A stretch of 64,000 bases of DNA from Pseudomonas chlororaphis (GCF_003731765.1 NZ_MOAL01000004.1:1612001-1676000), one strand, 5' to 3'. Numbered from the stretch's first letter, positions 10,364 to 20,190 are shown. The notes: generated by a model not told the origin, from the sequence alone. Numbers and translations are program-made.

Positions 10364-13150
10364 TCAAGTGAGGATGAAGAGGTTGACCGGAAAGTCCTCC
10401 AGCGCAGCACTGATCAGCAGCTCCTTGGTGTCTGTGACTGCCTGGGTGGAAAAAAGTCCCTTCAGGTTTTGTTGCGAGGCGGTGAACGGTAAAACTACCC
10501 GCGTATCGCCCCAATCCGGCGCGCAAACCCAGGGTATTGCACGCTCTTTCAGCAGGGGCGTCGCCAGCCTGGGAACGATCACCAAGGCCCGCTGGCCCTG
10601 GTGTTCGCGCACAAAGGCGAGCACCCGATGCGCTTGCTTGCCGGTGACCTGCACCGGCTGATAAACGCCCCGGCCAAATAGCGCCGGGTACTCGGCTCGA
10701 CGGGCCAGCACTTGAGCGATCAACTGCTGTTTGACTCGCCCGTCACGCCAATGCTCTAGCCACTCCTGCGGGTTTTCGGCGGTGCCCAAGGCCTGTTGCC
10801 GGGCCTGGAAATCCACCGCTCGACGGTTGTCCGGGTCCACCAGGCTGAAGTCCCAGAACTCATTGCCCTGGTACAGGTCCGGCACCCCCGGCACGCTCAT
10901 GCGCAGCAAGGATTGCGCCAGGCTGTTCAGGGCGCCGGCCGGGGCGATGGCATTGACGGCGGCGCGCAGGGCGCTGCGCAGGGGCAAACCTTCGGGCGTC
11001 AGCAACAGGGCCTCGATGAACGCCTTTACACCCCGTTCGACGCTGTCATTGGGGGCCGCCCAACTGCTTTGCAGCTTGGCTTCGCGCAGGGCCTTTTCCT
11101 GCCATTGCCAGAGGCGGCGGGCGTACTCGGCCAAGCCGTCGGTGTCGTCCGCGGCCAGCTCCAAGGGCCAACTGCCGATCAGCGCCTGGTACAGAATCAA
11201 CTCGTCGGCAGCACTGGGGGCTTCGGGGTCGTGGCGCAGGGGCTGGGCCAACTGGCGCCAGCGGGCGACCTGTTCGGCGTACCAGGCGGCGCGTTCGCTG
11301 AGCACCGCCAGGCGCGCGCGGCTGTCTTCGCCACGCTTGTGGTCGTGGGTGGCGGTGGTCAGCAAGTTGTCGGGGAAGGCTTCCTGGCGCTGCAGGCACA
11401 CGGCATGAAAGTCCGCGGGTGGGGCGCTGAACTGCTCGGTGGAAAAGCCCACGTCATTGCGCGACAGCAGCACTGCCGAACGGTAGAACGCGGTGTCTTC
11501 CACGGCCTTGGCGGCGGCGGGCGAGGTCAGTTGCTGGAAGCGCACGCAGGCATGTTTGAGCAGTTTGCGTTCCCGGCCGCGAGGGCGTTGGCGCCAGCCT
11601 TGGCCACCAAGCCAGCGTGCCAGGTAATCCAGCACCGGCCAGTCGGCCTCGCCCAGGGTGCCCCGGGCGCCGTCCAGGGCCTGTTGGAAAAACACCTCAT
11701 CGCTGGCCGGGCGTCCGCAGGCACTGAGGTAGGTGCGATACACCGGGAAGTGCACGATCAGCTCCTGCAAGGCGCGGCGGATGGCACCCAGGGTCAGGTC
11801 GCGGCTCATCACGTCCAGGCGTGCCACTTGCAACAGGGCCTGGGCCACGCTTTCGAAGTCGCCGGCCAGGGAACCGTTGAGGATCTGCTGGCGGGCCAGC
11901 CGAGCCTCTTCAGCGAACTCGGCGGGGCGCCCACTGTGTTCATGCCAGAGCTCGGCCAAGGGCGCCAGGCCCTCGGGGTCGTGTTGCAGCAAAGACAGCT
12001 GGTTCATGAATTCGTAGCCGGTGCTGCCGTCCACGCACCAGTCGCGGTGCAGGGTTTCGCCCTGGCCGAGGATTTTCTCGACGAAGATCGGCAGGTGCCG
12101 CCCGGGTGCCAGGGCGTCCACCCGGCGTCGCAGTTTGCGGCAGTAGCCCCGAGGGTCGGCCAGGCCGTCGATGTGGTCGATGCGCAGGCCGTCCACCAGC
12201 CCGGCGTCGATCAGTTCGAAGATCTTGCCGTGGGTGGCTTCGAACACCGCCGGGCGCTCGACCCGCAGCCCGCCCAGTTCGTTGACGTCGAAGAAGCGCC
12301 GCCAGTTGATGTCATCGGCGGCGGTGCGCCAACTGGCCAGGCGGTAGCTCTGTTGTTCCAGCAAGGCGTGCAGGCGGGCAAAACCGGCCTCCTGGCGCGA
12401 GTCGTAGAACGCCAGGTTGCGCTCGATGGCCGCGCGGATTCCCGGTTCAGCCACCAGGCGCGCCAAGGCCTCGGCCAGGGGCACGGCCTGGGCATGGGCG
12501 TCGTTCTGGTAGCGCAGGGCGCTGAAGGCGTCGGCCAGGGCCTTGAGCTCCGTGGCTGCCGGGCCGTCGAGGGCATCGTCGGGCCGGAGCAACTCGCCGT
12601 AGTCACCGGGGCAGATGGGGAAGTGATGCTCGTAATGCTCGACGTGGAAGGCGCCGTGTTCGGCGTCCAGGTGCAGCGTCAGGGTGCCGTCTTGCAGGGC
12701 CACGCCGTAGTCGCTGCCGAGGAACGGCAGCAACAGTTGGCCTTCCATCAACGGGTCGGGGGAGTGCCACTGGATATCGAAGAATTCGCCGTAGGGGCTT
12801 AGCCGGCCCCAGCGCAGCAGGTCCAGCCACCAGGGGTTGTCGGCACCGCCCACGGCCATGTGGTTGGACACGATGTCCAGTATCAGGCCCATGCCGTGGG
12901 CACGCAGGGCCGCCACCAGACGCTTGAGCGCAGCTTCACCGCCCAGCTCCGGATTGACCCGGGTCGGGTCCACCACGTCGTAGCCGTGCATGGAACCGGC
13001 CCGGGCGCAAAGCAGGGGCGAGGCGTACACATGGCTGATGCCCAGGCGGGCCAAATAACCCACCAGCGGCACCGCATCATCCAGGCTGAAGCCCTTGTGG
13101 AATTGCAGGCGCAGGGTGGCGCGCAAGGCCGTCTCGATCGGCGCGTTCAT
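10364..13150 (-). CDS. treY: Maltooligosyl trehalose synthase
   Basis: This 928-residue GH13 enzyme converts the reducing-end glucose linkage of maltooligosaccharides into an alpha,alpha-1,1 bond. Motifs include an N-terminal TLRLQFHKGFSLDDA, DIVSNHMAVGG, LRIDHIDGLADP with the nucleophile Asp, VEKILGQGE with the acid/base Glu, and TATHDHKRGEDSR. Its ATG overlaps the malQ stop (ATGA, 13147-13150). The product is cleaved by TreZ, coded two genes upstream, to release trehalose. Length and motifs fit the family well. Confidence 0.96.
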   Translation of the reverse strand: MNAPIETALRATLRLQFHKGFSLDDAVPLVGYLARLGISHVYASPLLCARAGSMHGYDVVDPTRVNPELGGEAALKRLVAALRAHGMGLILDIVSNHMAVGGADNPWWLDLLRWGRLSPYGEFFDIQWHSPDPLMEGQLLLPFLGSDYGVALQDGTLTLHLDAEHGAFHVEHYEHHFPICPGDYGELLRPDDALDGPAATELKALADAFSALRYQNDAHAQAVPLAEALARLVAEPGIRAAIERNLAFYDSRQEAGFARLHALLEQQSYRLASWRTAADDINWRRFFDVNELGGLRVERPAVFEATHGKIFELIDAGLVDGLRIDHIDGLADPRGYCRKLRRRVDALAPGRHLPIFVEKILGQGETLHRDWCVDGSTGYEFMNQLSLLQHDPEGLAPLAELWHEHSGRPAEFAEEARLARQQILNGSLAGDFESVAQALLQVARLDVMSRDLTLGAIRRALQELIVHFPVYRTYLSACGRPASDEVFFQQALDGARGTLGEADWPVLDYLARWLGGQGWRQRPRGRERKLLKHACVRFQQLTSPAAAKAVEDTAFYRSAVLLSRNDVGFSTEQFSAPPADFHAVCLQRQEAFPDNLLTTATHDHKRGEDSRARLAVLSERAAWYAEQVARWRQLAQPLRHDPEAPSAADELILYQALIGSWPLELAADDTDGLAEYARRLWQWQEKALREAKLQSSWAAPNDSVERGVKAFIEALLLTPEGLPLRSALRAAVNAIAPAGALNSLAQSLLRMSVPGVPDLYQGNEFWDFSLVDPDNRRAVDFQARQQALGTAENPQEWLEHWRDGRVKQQLIAQVLARRAEYPALFGRGVYQPVQVTGKQAHRVLAFVREHQGQRALVIVPRLATPLLKERAIPWVCAPDWGDTRVVLPFTASQQNLKGLFSTQAVTDTKELLISAALEDFPVNLFILT

Positions 13151-15228
13151 CGGTCACGCTCAAAGGCCTGTTGCCGGGCACAGGCCAGCAATTCCAGGCG
13201 TCGTGCCGCGTCTTCGTCGTCCAGCAACTCGCTGCTGGGCCGGGCCAGGCGCCGCCGCCAATTGGGGTGGCTGTCGATGGTGCCGGGCAGGTTGGGCTGT
13301 TCATCCACGCCAAGGGCGTCTTCCAGGGGCAGCAGCACCAAGGGCGCCCGGGTGTGGCCGAGGAAACGCACGCTGGCGTCCAGCACCTGGTCGGTTTCAG
13401 TGGCCTGGGTGCTGAAGTTCTGCGGGTCCTGGTCCAGCGCCTGGCGCAGGCCGTCGCGTTCGCGCTGGCGGTGTTCGCGCCACTGGGCGGCGCCGGGTTC
13501 GTCCACCAGGCCCAGGCGCTGGTTCCACTCGATGTCACGGCCGTGCCACCAACCATTGAGGGTCGGCAGGTCGTGGGTGCTGGTGGTGGCCAGGGCGTTG
13601 TCCGGCCAGTCGAGGATGGGCCGGAAGCGGGTGCCGTGGTCCTGTTCGAACAGCAGCACACGCATGCCGAGCATGGCTCGGGCGCTGAGCTTTTCCCGCA
13701 GGCCGTCGGGCACCGTGCCCAGGTCTTCGCCGAGGACAATGGCCTGGTGCCGATGGGACTCCAGCGTCAGCAGGCGCAACAGGTCGTCCACCGGGTAATA
13801 CAGGTAGGCGCCGTCACAGGGCGGCGCGTCCAGGGGAATCACCCACAGCCGTTGCAGGCCCATCACATGGTCGATGCGCAAGCCGCCGGCGTGGGCGAAG
13901 TTGGCCCGGAGCATTTCGATAAAGGCATGGAAACCGTTGCGTATCAGGCCCTCGGGGGAGAACGCGGAGATGCCCCAGCCCTGGCCCTGGCGATTGAGAA
14001 TGTCGGGCGGCGCGCCCACGGTCAGCTCTGCCAACAGTTCGTCCTGGCGACTCCAGGCCTGGCTGCCGCCGCCGTCGGCGCCCACCGCCAGGTCGGCGAT
14101 CAGACCGATGCCCATGCCGCTGCTGCGGGCGGCGTTTTGCGCCCGTTGCAGGCTGCGGTCGATCAGCCATTGGCAGAAGGCGTAGTAACCGATCTCGCCG
14201 GCATGCTCTTCGGCAAAACGGGCCAGGGCCGGGCTGCGTGGGGTGCGCCAGGCCTCGGGCCAGTGGCGCCAGTCGAGGGATTCGCCGCGGGCCGCGCGTT
14301 CGGCCTGGATGGCTTCGAAGCGGCAGTGGTTTTCCAGGGCCTCGCCGCCGGCATGGCGAAAGCTGGCGAAGTCCTCGTGCAGCGGATGGGCGCCGTGGCA
14401 GAACCCTTCATAGAGCGCCCGCAGCACCTGCTGCTTGGCCTGGGCCGCTTCGGGCCAGTCGATCAGGGGTTGCTGCTCCAGCTCATTGAGCCGGGCACCG
14501 AGGCCTGCGGCATCGATTGCACTGCGCCAGGCGTGCTCACCGAGAATGGCCCCGGGGGCGGCGTACAGGCTGTTGAGAAACAGTCGGCTGGAGGGCGAGT
14601 AGGGGCTGTAGCGCTGGGTGTCGCTGCTGAACATGGCGTGCAAGGGGCTGATGGCCAGGGCATCGGCACCTCGTTCGCCGGCCCGCCGCGCCAGTTCTTC
14701 CAAGGCCAGGGTGTCGCCGAAGCCGCCGTCGCCGGCGCGGCGCAGGGCATAGAGTTGCACGCTCAGGCCCCAGGCCCGGGCGGTGCACTGGTCCACGGCG
14801 TCGGCGACGCTGAAGCAGCGCTCCGGGGCCACGGCCAGGGTGAAGTGTTGGTCGGCGATGCTCACGGCCTGGTAACCCACGGGGATCAACCCGGGCAGTA
14901 CGCCTTCGGCGTCCAGCTTGAGGTTGAGGATGGCGCCGTCTTCCAGGTGGATTTCGCAGGGCGACAGCGGCTCGAAGTAGCGCGCCAGGTCCAGGCCCTG
15001 GCCGACGTCCACGGTGAGCAGGGGCGGCAGCTCCTTGGTCTGTTGCACCAGTTGCAATTGCAGCAGGCTGGTCTCGATGTCCTGGGCGCTTTCGGCAGGG
15101 TGGCCGAGGCCGGCCAGCACGGCCCGCAGGACCCGTGGCTCGACCTTTTGCGGGCGGCCGTTGGCGTCGATCCAGTCCACGGCCAGGCCGGCGCGGCTGG
15201 CGAGGATTTCCAGTTGTGCATCGCTCAT
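13147..15228 (-). CDS. malQ: 4-alpha-glucanotransferase (amylomaltase)
   Basis: This 693-residue GH77 protein has LRIDHVMGLQRLW (nucleophile Asp), GEDLGTVPDG (acid/base Glu) and TSTHDLPTLNGWW. It transfers glucan segments between maltooligosaccharides, which would keep chain lengths suitable for TreY and GlgX products in circulation. It overlaps treZ upstream and treY downstream by 4 bases each, with AAGGAG before the ATG. This tight packing shows an operon devoted to linear glucan processing. Confidence 0.96.
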   Translation of the reverse strand: MSDAQLEILASRAGLAVDWIDANGRPQKVEPRVLRAVLAGLGHPAESAQDIETSLLQLQLVQQTKELPPLLTVDVGQGLDLARYFEPLSPCEIHLEDGAILNLKLDAEGVLPGLIPVGYQAVSIADQHFTLAVAPERCFSVADAVDQCTARAWGLSVQLYALRRAGDGGFGDTLALEELARRAGERGADALAISPLHAMFSSDTQRYSPYSPSSRLFLNSLYAAPGAILGEHAWRSAIDAAGLGARLNELEQQPLIDWPEAAQAKQQVLRALYEGFCHGAHPLHEDFASFRHAGGEALENHCRFEAIQAERAARGESLDWRHWPEAWRTPRSPALARFAEEHAGEIGYYAFCQWLIDRSLQRAQNAARSSGMGIGLIADLAVGADGGGSQAWSRQDELLAELTVGAPPDILNRQGQGWGISAFSPEGLIRNGFHAFIEMLRANFAHAGGLRIDHVMGLQRLWVIPLDAPPCDGAYLYYPVDDLLRLLTLESHRHQAIVLGEDLGTVPDGLREKLSARAMLGMRVLLFEQDHGTRFRPILDWPDNALATTSTHDLPTLNGWWHGRDIEWNQRLGLVDEPGAAQWREHRQRERDGLRQALDQDPQNFSTQATETDQVLDASVRFLGHTRAPLVLLPLEDALGVDEQPNLPGTIDSHPNWRRRLARPSSELLDDEDAARRLELLACARQQAFERDR

Positions 15229-17015
15229 GGGCGCTCTCCTTCAGGGGTGGGGGTGGCCGCGCTGAGGCGGACCACTGCGCTGTAGGCGGGGAGACTGCCC
15301 TGTTGCATCAGAGCCGCGGCTTGCGCCGGGGTTTCAAATAAAAGTTCGCCATCGTCGGGTGCGTCCAGCGCCACCTTGTGAGCGCTGAGGTTGAGGTCAA
15401 TGCGCAGCAGGCTGCCGTCCCCCAGGCACCAGCGGGCGCTGACCGCGCCTTCGGCCAGGACCTCGGCGCCCAGGGAACGGGCACCGGGCAGGCGCGGCAC
15501 CAGGACCTGCCGACGTATCGCCAGCAGGTTGCGGTACAGGGCGCGGGTGGCGCCAGTGGGGTCTTCGCTGGCCCGGGGGCGCGAGGCTTGGAAGGTGGCC
15601 AGGGCGTTGGGGTCGGGAATGCGCCCGCGTTGCTCCGGGTCGGCAAAGGCATCGAAGGCGGCGAACTCGTTGCGTCGACCTTCACGCACGGCTTCGGCCA
15701 ACTCGCCGTGGTGGCTGGTGAAAAACAGAAAGGGTTCCACCGCGCCGTCTTCGTCGCCCATGAACAGCAAGGGGATCATCGGCGACAACAACAGCAGTGC
15801 GGTTGCCGCACGCAGGGCCTGGGGCGGCGCCAGCTGGTTGAGGCGCTCGCCAAAGGCGCGGTTGCCGATCTGGTCATGGTTTTGCAGGAACAGCACGAAC
15901 GCCGTGGGCGGCAGGTGGCCGCTGGGTTCACCCCGGGCGACGCCGTGGCGGTTGGGGTGGCCCTGGTAGACGAAGCCCTGGCTCAGGCAGCGGGCCAGCT
16001 TATCGCTGGTGTCCTCGGAAAAGTCGGCGTAATAGGCTTCGCTCTCGCCGGTGAGCAGCACGTGCAGGGCGTTGTGCCCGTCATCGTTCCACTGCGCGTC
16101 GAAGCCGCGCTGCAACAGGCTGGCCTGGTTCAGCTCGTTTTCCAGGTTGAGCCACACGTGGCGCTGCGCTGGGATCTGCTGGCGGACCCGCTGGGCCAGC
16201 TCTTCGAGGAAGTCCGGGTCGTCGATGGCGTGCACAGCATCCAGGCGCAGGCCGTCGAAGCGGTAGTCCTGGAGCCACATCAGGGCGTTGTCGATAAAGA
16301 AGTCGCGCACCGCACGCTGGCGAAAGTCGATGGCGGCGCCCCAGGGCGTGTGCAGGTCCTCGCGAAAGAAGCTCGGCGCGTAAGCGTGCAGGTAGTTGCC
16401 GTCGGGGCCGAAGTGGTTGTAGACCACGTCCAGCACCACACACAAGCCCAGGCCGTGGGCGGTGTCGATCAGTTGCTTGAGGTCGTCGGGGGAGCCGTAG
16501 GAGGCTTCCGGAGCATAGGGCAGCACACCGTCGTAGCCCCAATTGCGGCTGCCGGGGAATTCCGCCAGGGGCATCAGTTCGATGGCCGTGACCCCCAGTT
16601 CCACCAGGCGCGGCAGCTCCTTGGCCACGGCGGCATACCCCCCCAGCACGCCCACGTGCAGCTCGTAGATCACCGCGCTGTGCCAGGGGCGGCCGGCCCA
16701 GCCTGGGTGTTGCCAGGCATAGGCGCCGGGGTCCACCACCACGCTGGGTGAGTGCACGTCGCTGGCTTGGGCCCGGGACGCGGGGTCGGGGACTTCGAGG
16801 TCGCCGTCGATCTTGAAACGGTAGGCCGTGCCGGCGCCGCAGGGTGCCTGGATCATGAACCAGCCCTGACCCTGGGGGTGCATGGGCAGTGACTGCCCTT
16901 CGCCCAGTTCCAGGCTGACGTGCCGGGCACTGGGCGCCCACAGGGTGAAGCGGGTGTGCTGCGCGTCGAGCAAGACCGCGCCATGGGAAAAACCTGATGG
17001 AGTCCTTGTCGGCAT
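15225..17015 (-). CDS. treZ: Maltooligosyl trehalose trehalohydrolase
   Basis: This 596-residue GH13 enzyme has an N-terminal CBM48-like domain (TLWAPSARHVSLELGEG), then DVVYNHFGPDGNYL, GLRLDAVHAI with the nucleophile Asp, NLENELNQ with the acid/base Glu and NHDQIGNRAFGERL. It hydrolyses maltooligosyl trehalose to free trehalose and a shortened oligosaccharide. It starts 22 bases after the glgA stop, with AGGGG seven bases upstream of the ATG, and overlaps malQ by 4 bases. Confidence 0.96.
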   Translation of the reverse strand: MPTRTPSGFSHGAVLLDAQHTRFTLWAPSARHVSLELGEGQSLPMHPQGQGWFMIQAPCGAGTAYRFKIDGDLEVPDPASRAQASDVHSPSVVVDPGAYAWQHPGWAGRPWHSAVIYELHVGVLGGYAAVAKELPRLVELGVTAIELMPLAEFPGSRNWGYDGVLPYAPEASYGSPDDLKQLIDTAHGLGLCVVLDVVYNHFGPDGNYLHAYAPSFFREDLHTPWGAAIDFRQRAVRDFFIDNALMWLQDYRFDGLRLDAVHAIDDPDFLEELAQRVRQQIPAQRHVWLNLENELNQASLLQRGFDAQWNDDGHNALHVLLTGESEAYYADFSEDTSDKLARCLSQGFVYQGHPNRHGVARGEPSGHLPPTAFVLFLQNHDQIGNRAFGERLNQLAPPQALRAATALLLLSPMIPLLFMGDEDGAVEPFLFFTSHHGELAEAVREGRRNEFAAFDAFADPEQRGRIPDPNALATFQASRPRASEDPTGATRALYRNLLAIRRQVLVPRLPGARSLGAEVLAEGAVSARWCLGDGSLLRIDLNLSAHKVALDAPDDGELLFETPAQAAALMQQGSLPAYSAVVRLSAATPTPEGERP

Positions 17016-17037
17016 CTATTGCCCCTTAAATAGCCCC

Positions 17038-18606
17038 TTACTGTTTTGCCGATTTCCCCAGGGACTTCGCCACCAATTGTTCGTAGAGCTCTGCGTAGGG
17101 TTCCACCGCCTTGCACCAGTTGAACGGCGCGGCCATGGCCCGGCAGCGCATGGCGTTGAGCAGGGCCGGGTAGGCGAACACTTTGAAGGCTCGGCTCAGG
17201 GCCGCTTCGTAGCTGGCCACGGTGGACTCGTCGAAGAGGAAGCCGGTGACGCCGTCCTCGATGGTGTCGGCCAGGCCGCCCGTGTTGCGGGCCACCGGCA
17301 GCGAGCCGAAGCGTTGGGCGTACATCTGGCTCAGGCCGCAAGGCTCGTAGCGCGAGGGCATGAGTAAAAAGTCGCTGCCGGCGAACATCTGCCGGGCGTC
17401 GGTTTCATTAAAACCAATGTTCACCCCGATGCGCCCCGGGAAGCGCTGGGCGAGGATGCGCATGGACTGTTCTTCTTCCGGCTCGCCGCGGCCGATAATG
17501 GCGATCTGGCCGCCGGCGTTGACGATGAATTCAGACACGGCTTCGGTGAGGTCCAGGCCCTTCTGGTAGACCAGGCGCGAGACCACGGCGAACAGCGGGC
17601 CGGTGGATGGGTCGAGGCCGAACATTTCCCGGACGTGGCGGGCGTTGGCGGCCTTGCCTTCCCAGTCGCCGATGGCGAAGGGCGTGGACAGGTGCGGGTC
17701 GGTGGCCGCGTCCCAGCTTTCATCGATGCCATTGGGGATGCCGCTGAGCAGGCCCTGCTGGGTTTTGCTGGCGAGGAAGCCGTCCAGCCCGCAGCCAAAC
17801 GCCGGGGTGGTGATTTCCTGAGCGTAGGTGGCGCTCACGGTGGTGATGTGGCTGGCGTAGGCCATGCCGGCCTTGAGGAATGACAACTTGCCGTAGAACT
17901 CCATGCCTTCCTGTTGCAGGGCATGCTCGGGAATCCCCAGCTCGGGGCAGGAGGCCAGGCTGACCACGCCCTGATAGGCCAGGTTGTGGATGGTGAACAG
18001 GGTCGGTGTGCGCTGCCCACGCCAGTGCATATAAGCCGGGGCCAGGCCGGCGGGCCAGTCATGGGCGTGCACCAGATCCGGGCACCAGTGGATCTGGGCC
18101 AGGTTCGCCGCGATGTCGGCGGCGGCGAGCCCCAGGCGGGCAAAACGGATGTGGTTGTCGGGCCAGTCGCGACCGTTGTTGGCGCCGTAGGGCGAGCCAT
18201 CGCGCTCATAGAGTTCGGGGCAGATCAGCACATAAATGACCAGGCCGTCGGGCATGTCCATGCGCCCGATCTTGCAGGCGGGCAAGGCGGCGTGGCCGCC
18301 CAGCTCGCCGATGATGTGGATTGGGTTCTCGCTGTTGAGCACCTGACGGTAGCCGGGGATCAGCACCCTGACATCGTGCAGTTGCGCCATGGCGCGAGGC
18401 AGGGCCGCGGAGACGTCGCCCAGGCCGCCGGTTTTCACCAGGTCAGCGATTTCCGAGGTCACGAACAGAACCCGCTTGCGATTGGGGTTCTGCCGAGCGA
18501 CCGGTAGTGCCATTTTGCCACCGGGCACGGGGGTCGACTTGAGGGCCGATTCACCGGTCTGAGGCTGCGAATGCTCTCCCTGAGTTTCCAATACGGCACT
18601 GATCAT
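17038..18606 (-). CDS. glgA: Glycogen synthase (GT5)
   Basis: This 522-residue GT5 glycosyltransferase carries the donor-binding KTGGLGDV motif near residue 58 and the C-terminal SRYEPCGLSQMYAQRFG motif with the catalytic Glu. About 40 N-terminal residues precede the core; the start is supported by GGGAGAG upstream. GlgA extends linear alpha-1,4 glucan from a nucleotide-glucose donor. Here it heads the treZ-malQ-treY-DUF2934-glgX operon, so its glucan probably feeds trehalose synthesis. No glgC (ADP-glucose pyrophosphorylase) lies in the window. Confidence 0.95.
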   Translation of the reverse strand: MISAVLETQGEHSQPQTGESALKSTPVPGGKMALPVARQNPNRKRVLFVTSEIADLVKTGGLGDVSAALPRAMAQLHDVRVLIPGYRQVLNSENPIHIIGELGGHAALPACKIGRMDMPDGLVIYVLICPELYERDGSPYGANNGRDWPDNHIRFARLGLAAADIAANLAQIHWCPDLVHAHDWPAGLAPAYMHWRGQRTPTLFTIHNLAYQGVVSLASCPELGIPEHALQQEGMEFYGKLSFLKAGMAYASHITTVSATYAQEITTPAFGCGLDGFLASKTQQGLLSGIPNGIDESWDAATDPHLSTPFAIGDWEGKAANARHVREMFGLDPSTGPLFAVVSRLVYQKGLDLTEAVSEFIVNAGGQIAIIGRGEPEEEQSMRILAQRFPGRIGVNIGFNETDARQMFAGSDFLLMPSRYEPCGLSQMYAQRFGSLPVARNTGGLADTIEDGVTGFLFDESTVASYEAALSRAFKVFAYPALLNAMRCRAMAAPFNWCKAVEPYAELYEQLVAKSLGKSAKQ

Positions 18607-18829
18607 AGGTCTCTCCCGTCTTATTGATCTGTTCCTGGCATCGCACCAGCGGTGTCATGGCCAATTCCTTCGGCCGGGCGCAAACGCGCAACGCAACGGG
18701 GGCAAGCGCGCCCGATGCGGCGAGGCAGAAAGGCTGAAAGGGGTGTTGCAAGGATTGCACCAGTCGTGGCGACCCTCCCTTTAACCTGACCTGACGCGTG
18801 CGCCGAAAGTTTCGACTTTTTTTGTGAAA

Positions 18830-18866
18830 AAGTGACTGGTGGGTCACTTCGCGAAAATCAGTCTAG
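18830..18866 (-). promoter_or_regulatory. Possible RpoS-like -10 and leader hairpin before glgA
   Basis: On the minus strand, CTAGACT (18866-18860) matches the RpoS-type -10 CTATACT in six of seven bases. Directly downstream is AAGTGAC/GTCACTT (18849-18843 with 18836-18830), a 7-bp stem followed by a short T-run. It could be a stress promoter with an early attenuator or an operator palindrome. This is a pattern match only. Confidence 0.28.
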
Positions 18867-19032
18867 GACAGAAGTTAGAGCGGGGCAGGCGAGATGGGGC
18901 AATTCATTTGAGGGAGACCGGTGACGGTGGAAATCCATCCGACGAAAGGTCAAGCCTGCACCGCTCAGGGGCGAGGCTGTGCAGTCGGTAGCGCGAAAAC
19001 GGTGAGGGCACGCAAGGTCTGGGTGCAGAGGG

Positions 19033-19067
19033 AAAAAGCCTGCGCTCAAACATGGTGCAGGCTTTTT
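19033..19067. terminator. Bidirectional Rho-independent terminator
   Basis: AAAAAGCCTGC (19033-19043) pairs with GCAGGCTTTTT (19057-19067) around a 13-base loop; T-runs are present when read from either strand. Its position 53 bases past the D-2-hydroxyacid dehydrogenase stop makes it the likely terminator of that gene. Confidence 0.75.
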
Positions 19068-19119
19068 TCGCCGCCGCCCTATCATCAACACTGGCGTTAC
19101 GGGCGGCGAACGTCAGGGG

Positions 19120-20073
19120 TCAGTTGAGCAGGCGCAACGCTTGCCCGGCGGCCCAGGCTTGCAGGTCTTCGATCATCTGGCCGTAGAACTGCTGATAGTT
19201 CTGCCGGCTGACATAGCCGACATGGGGTGTGGCCAGCACATTGGGCAGGCGCCGGAAGGGGTGGTCGGCGGGCAGCGGTTCCTCGGCGAACACGTCGAGG
19301 GCCGCGCCGCCCAGACGACCATTTTGCAGGGCATCGATCAGCGCCGCCTCATCGACGATCGGCCCACGGGCGGTGTTCACCAGCAGCGCCTCGGGCTTCA
19401 TCCAGCCCAGGGCCTGGGCGTCCACCAGGCCGCGGCTGCGCTCACTGAGCACCAGGTGCACCGAGAGCACGTCGGCCTGCTGGAACAGCTGCTGCTTGCT
19501 GACATAAGTCACCCCGGCCTCGGCGGCGCGCTCGGGCGTGAGGTGTTCACTCCAGGCGATGACCGGCATGCCGAACACCTGGCCAAACTGCGCCACACGC
19601 TTGCCGATGTTGCCCAGGCCGAGGATGCCCAGGGTCTTGCCATGCAGGTCGCCGCCCAGGCCTTGCTGCCAGCCGCCGTTGCGCAGGGCGTTGGCCTCGT
19701 GCAGCAGGTTGCGGGTCAGGGCCATCAGCAGCGCCCAGGTCAGCTCCGGGGCGGCGTGCTTGTAGCTGTCGGTGCCGCGCACCTGGATCCCCAGCTCGGC
19801 GGCGGTTGCCAGGTCGATGGCGGCGTTGCGCATGCCGCCGGTGAGCAGCAGCTTGAGGCGCGGTAGGCCGCGCAGCAGGGCGGCGTCGAAGGGGGTGCGT
19901 TCGCGCATCAGGCAGATGACTTCAAAGGCTTGCAGGCGCTGGATCAGGGTCGCGGTGTCGGCGGGGTAGTCATGCAGGAAGCTGACCTGGCCAATGCTCT
20001 GCAGCGCTGACCAGTCCACCACGTCCTCGGCCACCTGCTGCCAATCATCGATTACTGCAATCTGCACACTCAT
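19120..20073 (-). CDS. D-2-hydroxyacid dehydrogenase family protein
   Basis: This 317-residue NAD(P)-dependent dehydrogenase has the Rossmann motif GILGLGNIGKRVA and the catalytic set: Arg in NTARGPIVDE, Glu in FAEEPLP and His in ATPHVGYV. The family reduces 2-oxoacids to D-2-hydroxyacids or the reverse; substrates range from phosphoglycerate to glyoxylate and cannot be told from this sequence. AGGAG lies six bases before the ATG. It appears to be a single-gene unit ending at the terminator near 19050. Confidence 0.88.
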   Translation of the reverse strand: MSVQIAVIDDWQQVAEDVVDWSALQSIGQVSFLHDYPADTATLIQRLQAFEVICLMRERTPFDAALLRGLPRLKLLLTGGMRNAAIDLATAAELGIQVRGTDSYKHAAPELTWALLMALTRNLLHEANALRNGGWQQGLGGDLHGKTLGILGLGNIGKRVAQFGQVFGMPVIAWSEHLTPERAAEAGVTYVSKQQLFQQADVLSVHLVLSERSRGLVDAQALGWMKPEALLVNTARGPIVDEAALIDALQNGRLGGAALDVFAEEPLPADHPFRRLPNVLATPHVGYVSRQNYQQFYGQMIEDLQAWAAGQALRLLN

Positions 20074-20190
20074 GGAGGCTCCTGGTTTGGCGGGCGTTGT
20101 CTGGGGCGGCAGGGCGCTGCACAGCGCCGCTGCGGGTTGCCGGCGAATACTGCGACAGGGCGCCCAGGCGCCGCAAGGGCGAGTGGCGGT

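Larger units (their letters stand above)
18607..19119. other. 513-bp intergenic region upstream of the glgA operon
   Basis: This region lies between the glgA start and the 3' end of the hydroxyacid dehydrogenase gene, both on the minus strand. It contains the proposed glgA promoter and leader hairpin (18830-18866) and a terminator at 19033-19067. The short frames inside it look non-coding. Confidence 0.5.

Noticed and set aside
10796..12802. Plus-strand frame opposite treY
   Set aside because: Shadow of treY, whose catalytic motifs are all on the minus strand.
13171..15285. Plus-strand frame opposite malQ
   Set aside because: Shadow of malQ; composition typical of antisense frames.
18858..19091. 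Small minus-strand frame between glgA and the dehydrogenase gene
   Set aside because: It runs through the bidirectional terminator, has no ribosome site and looks non-coding.
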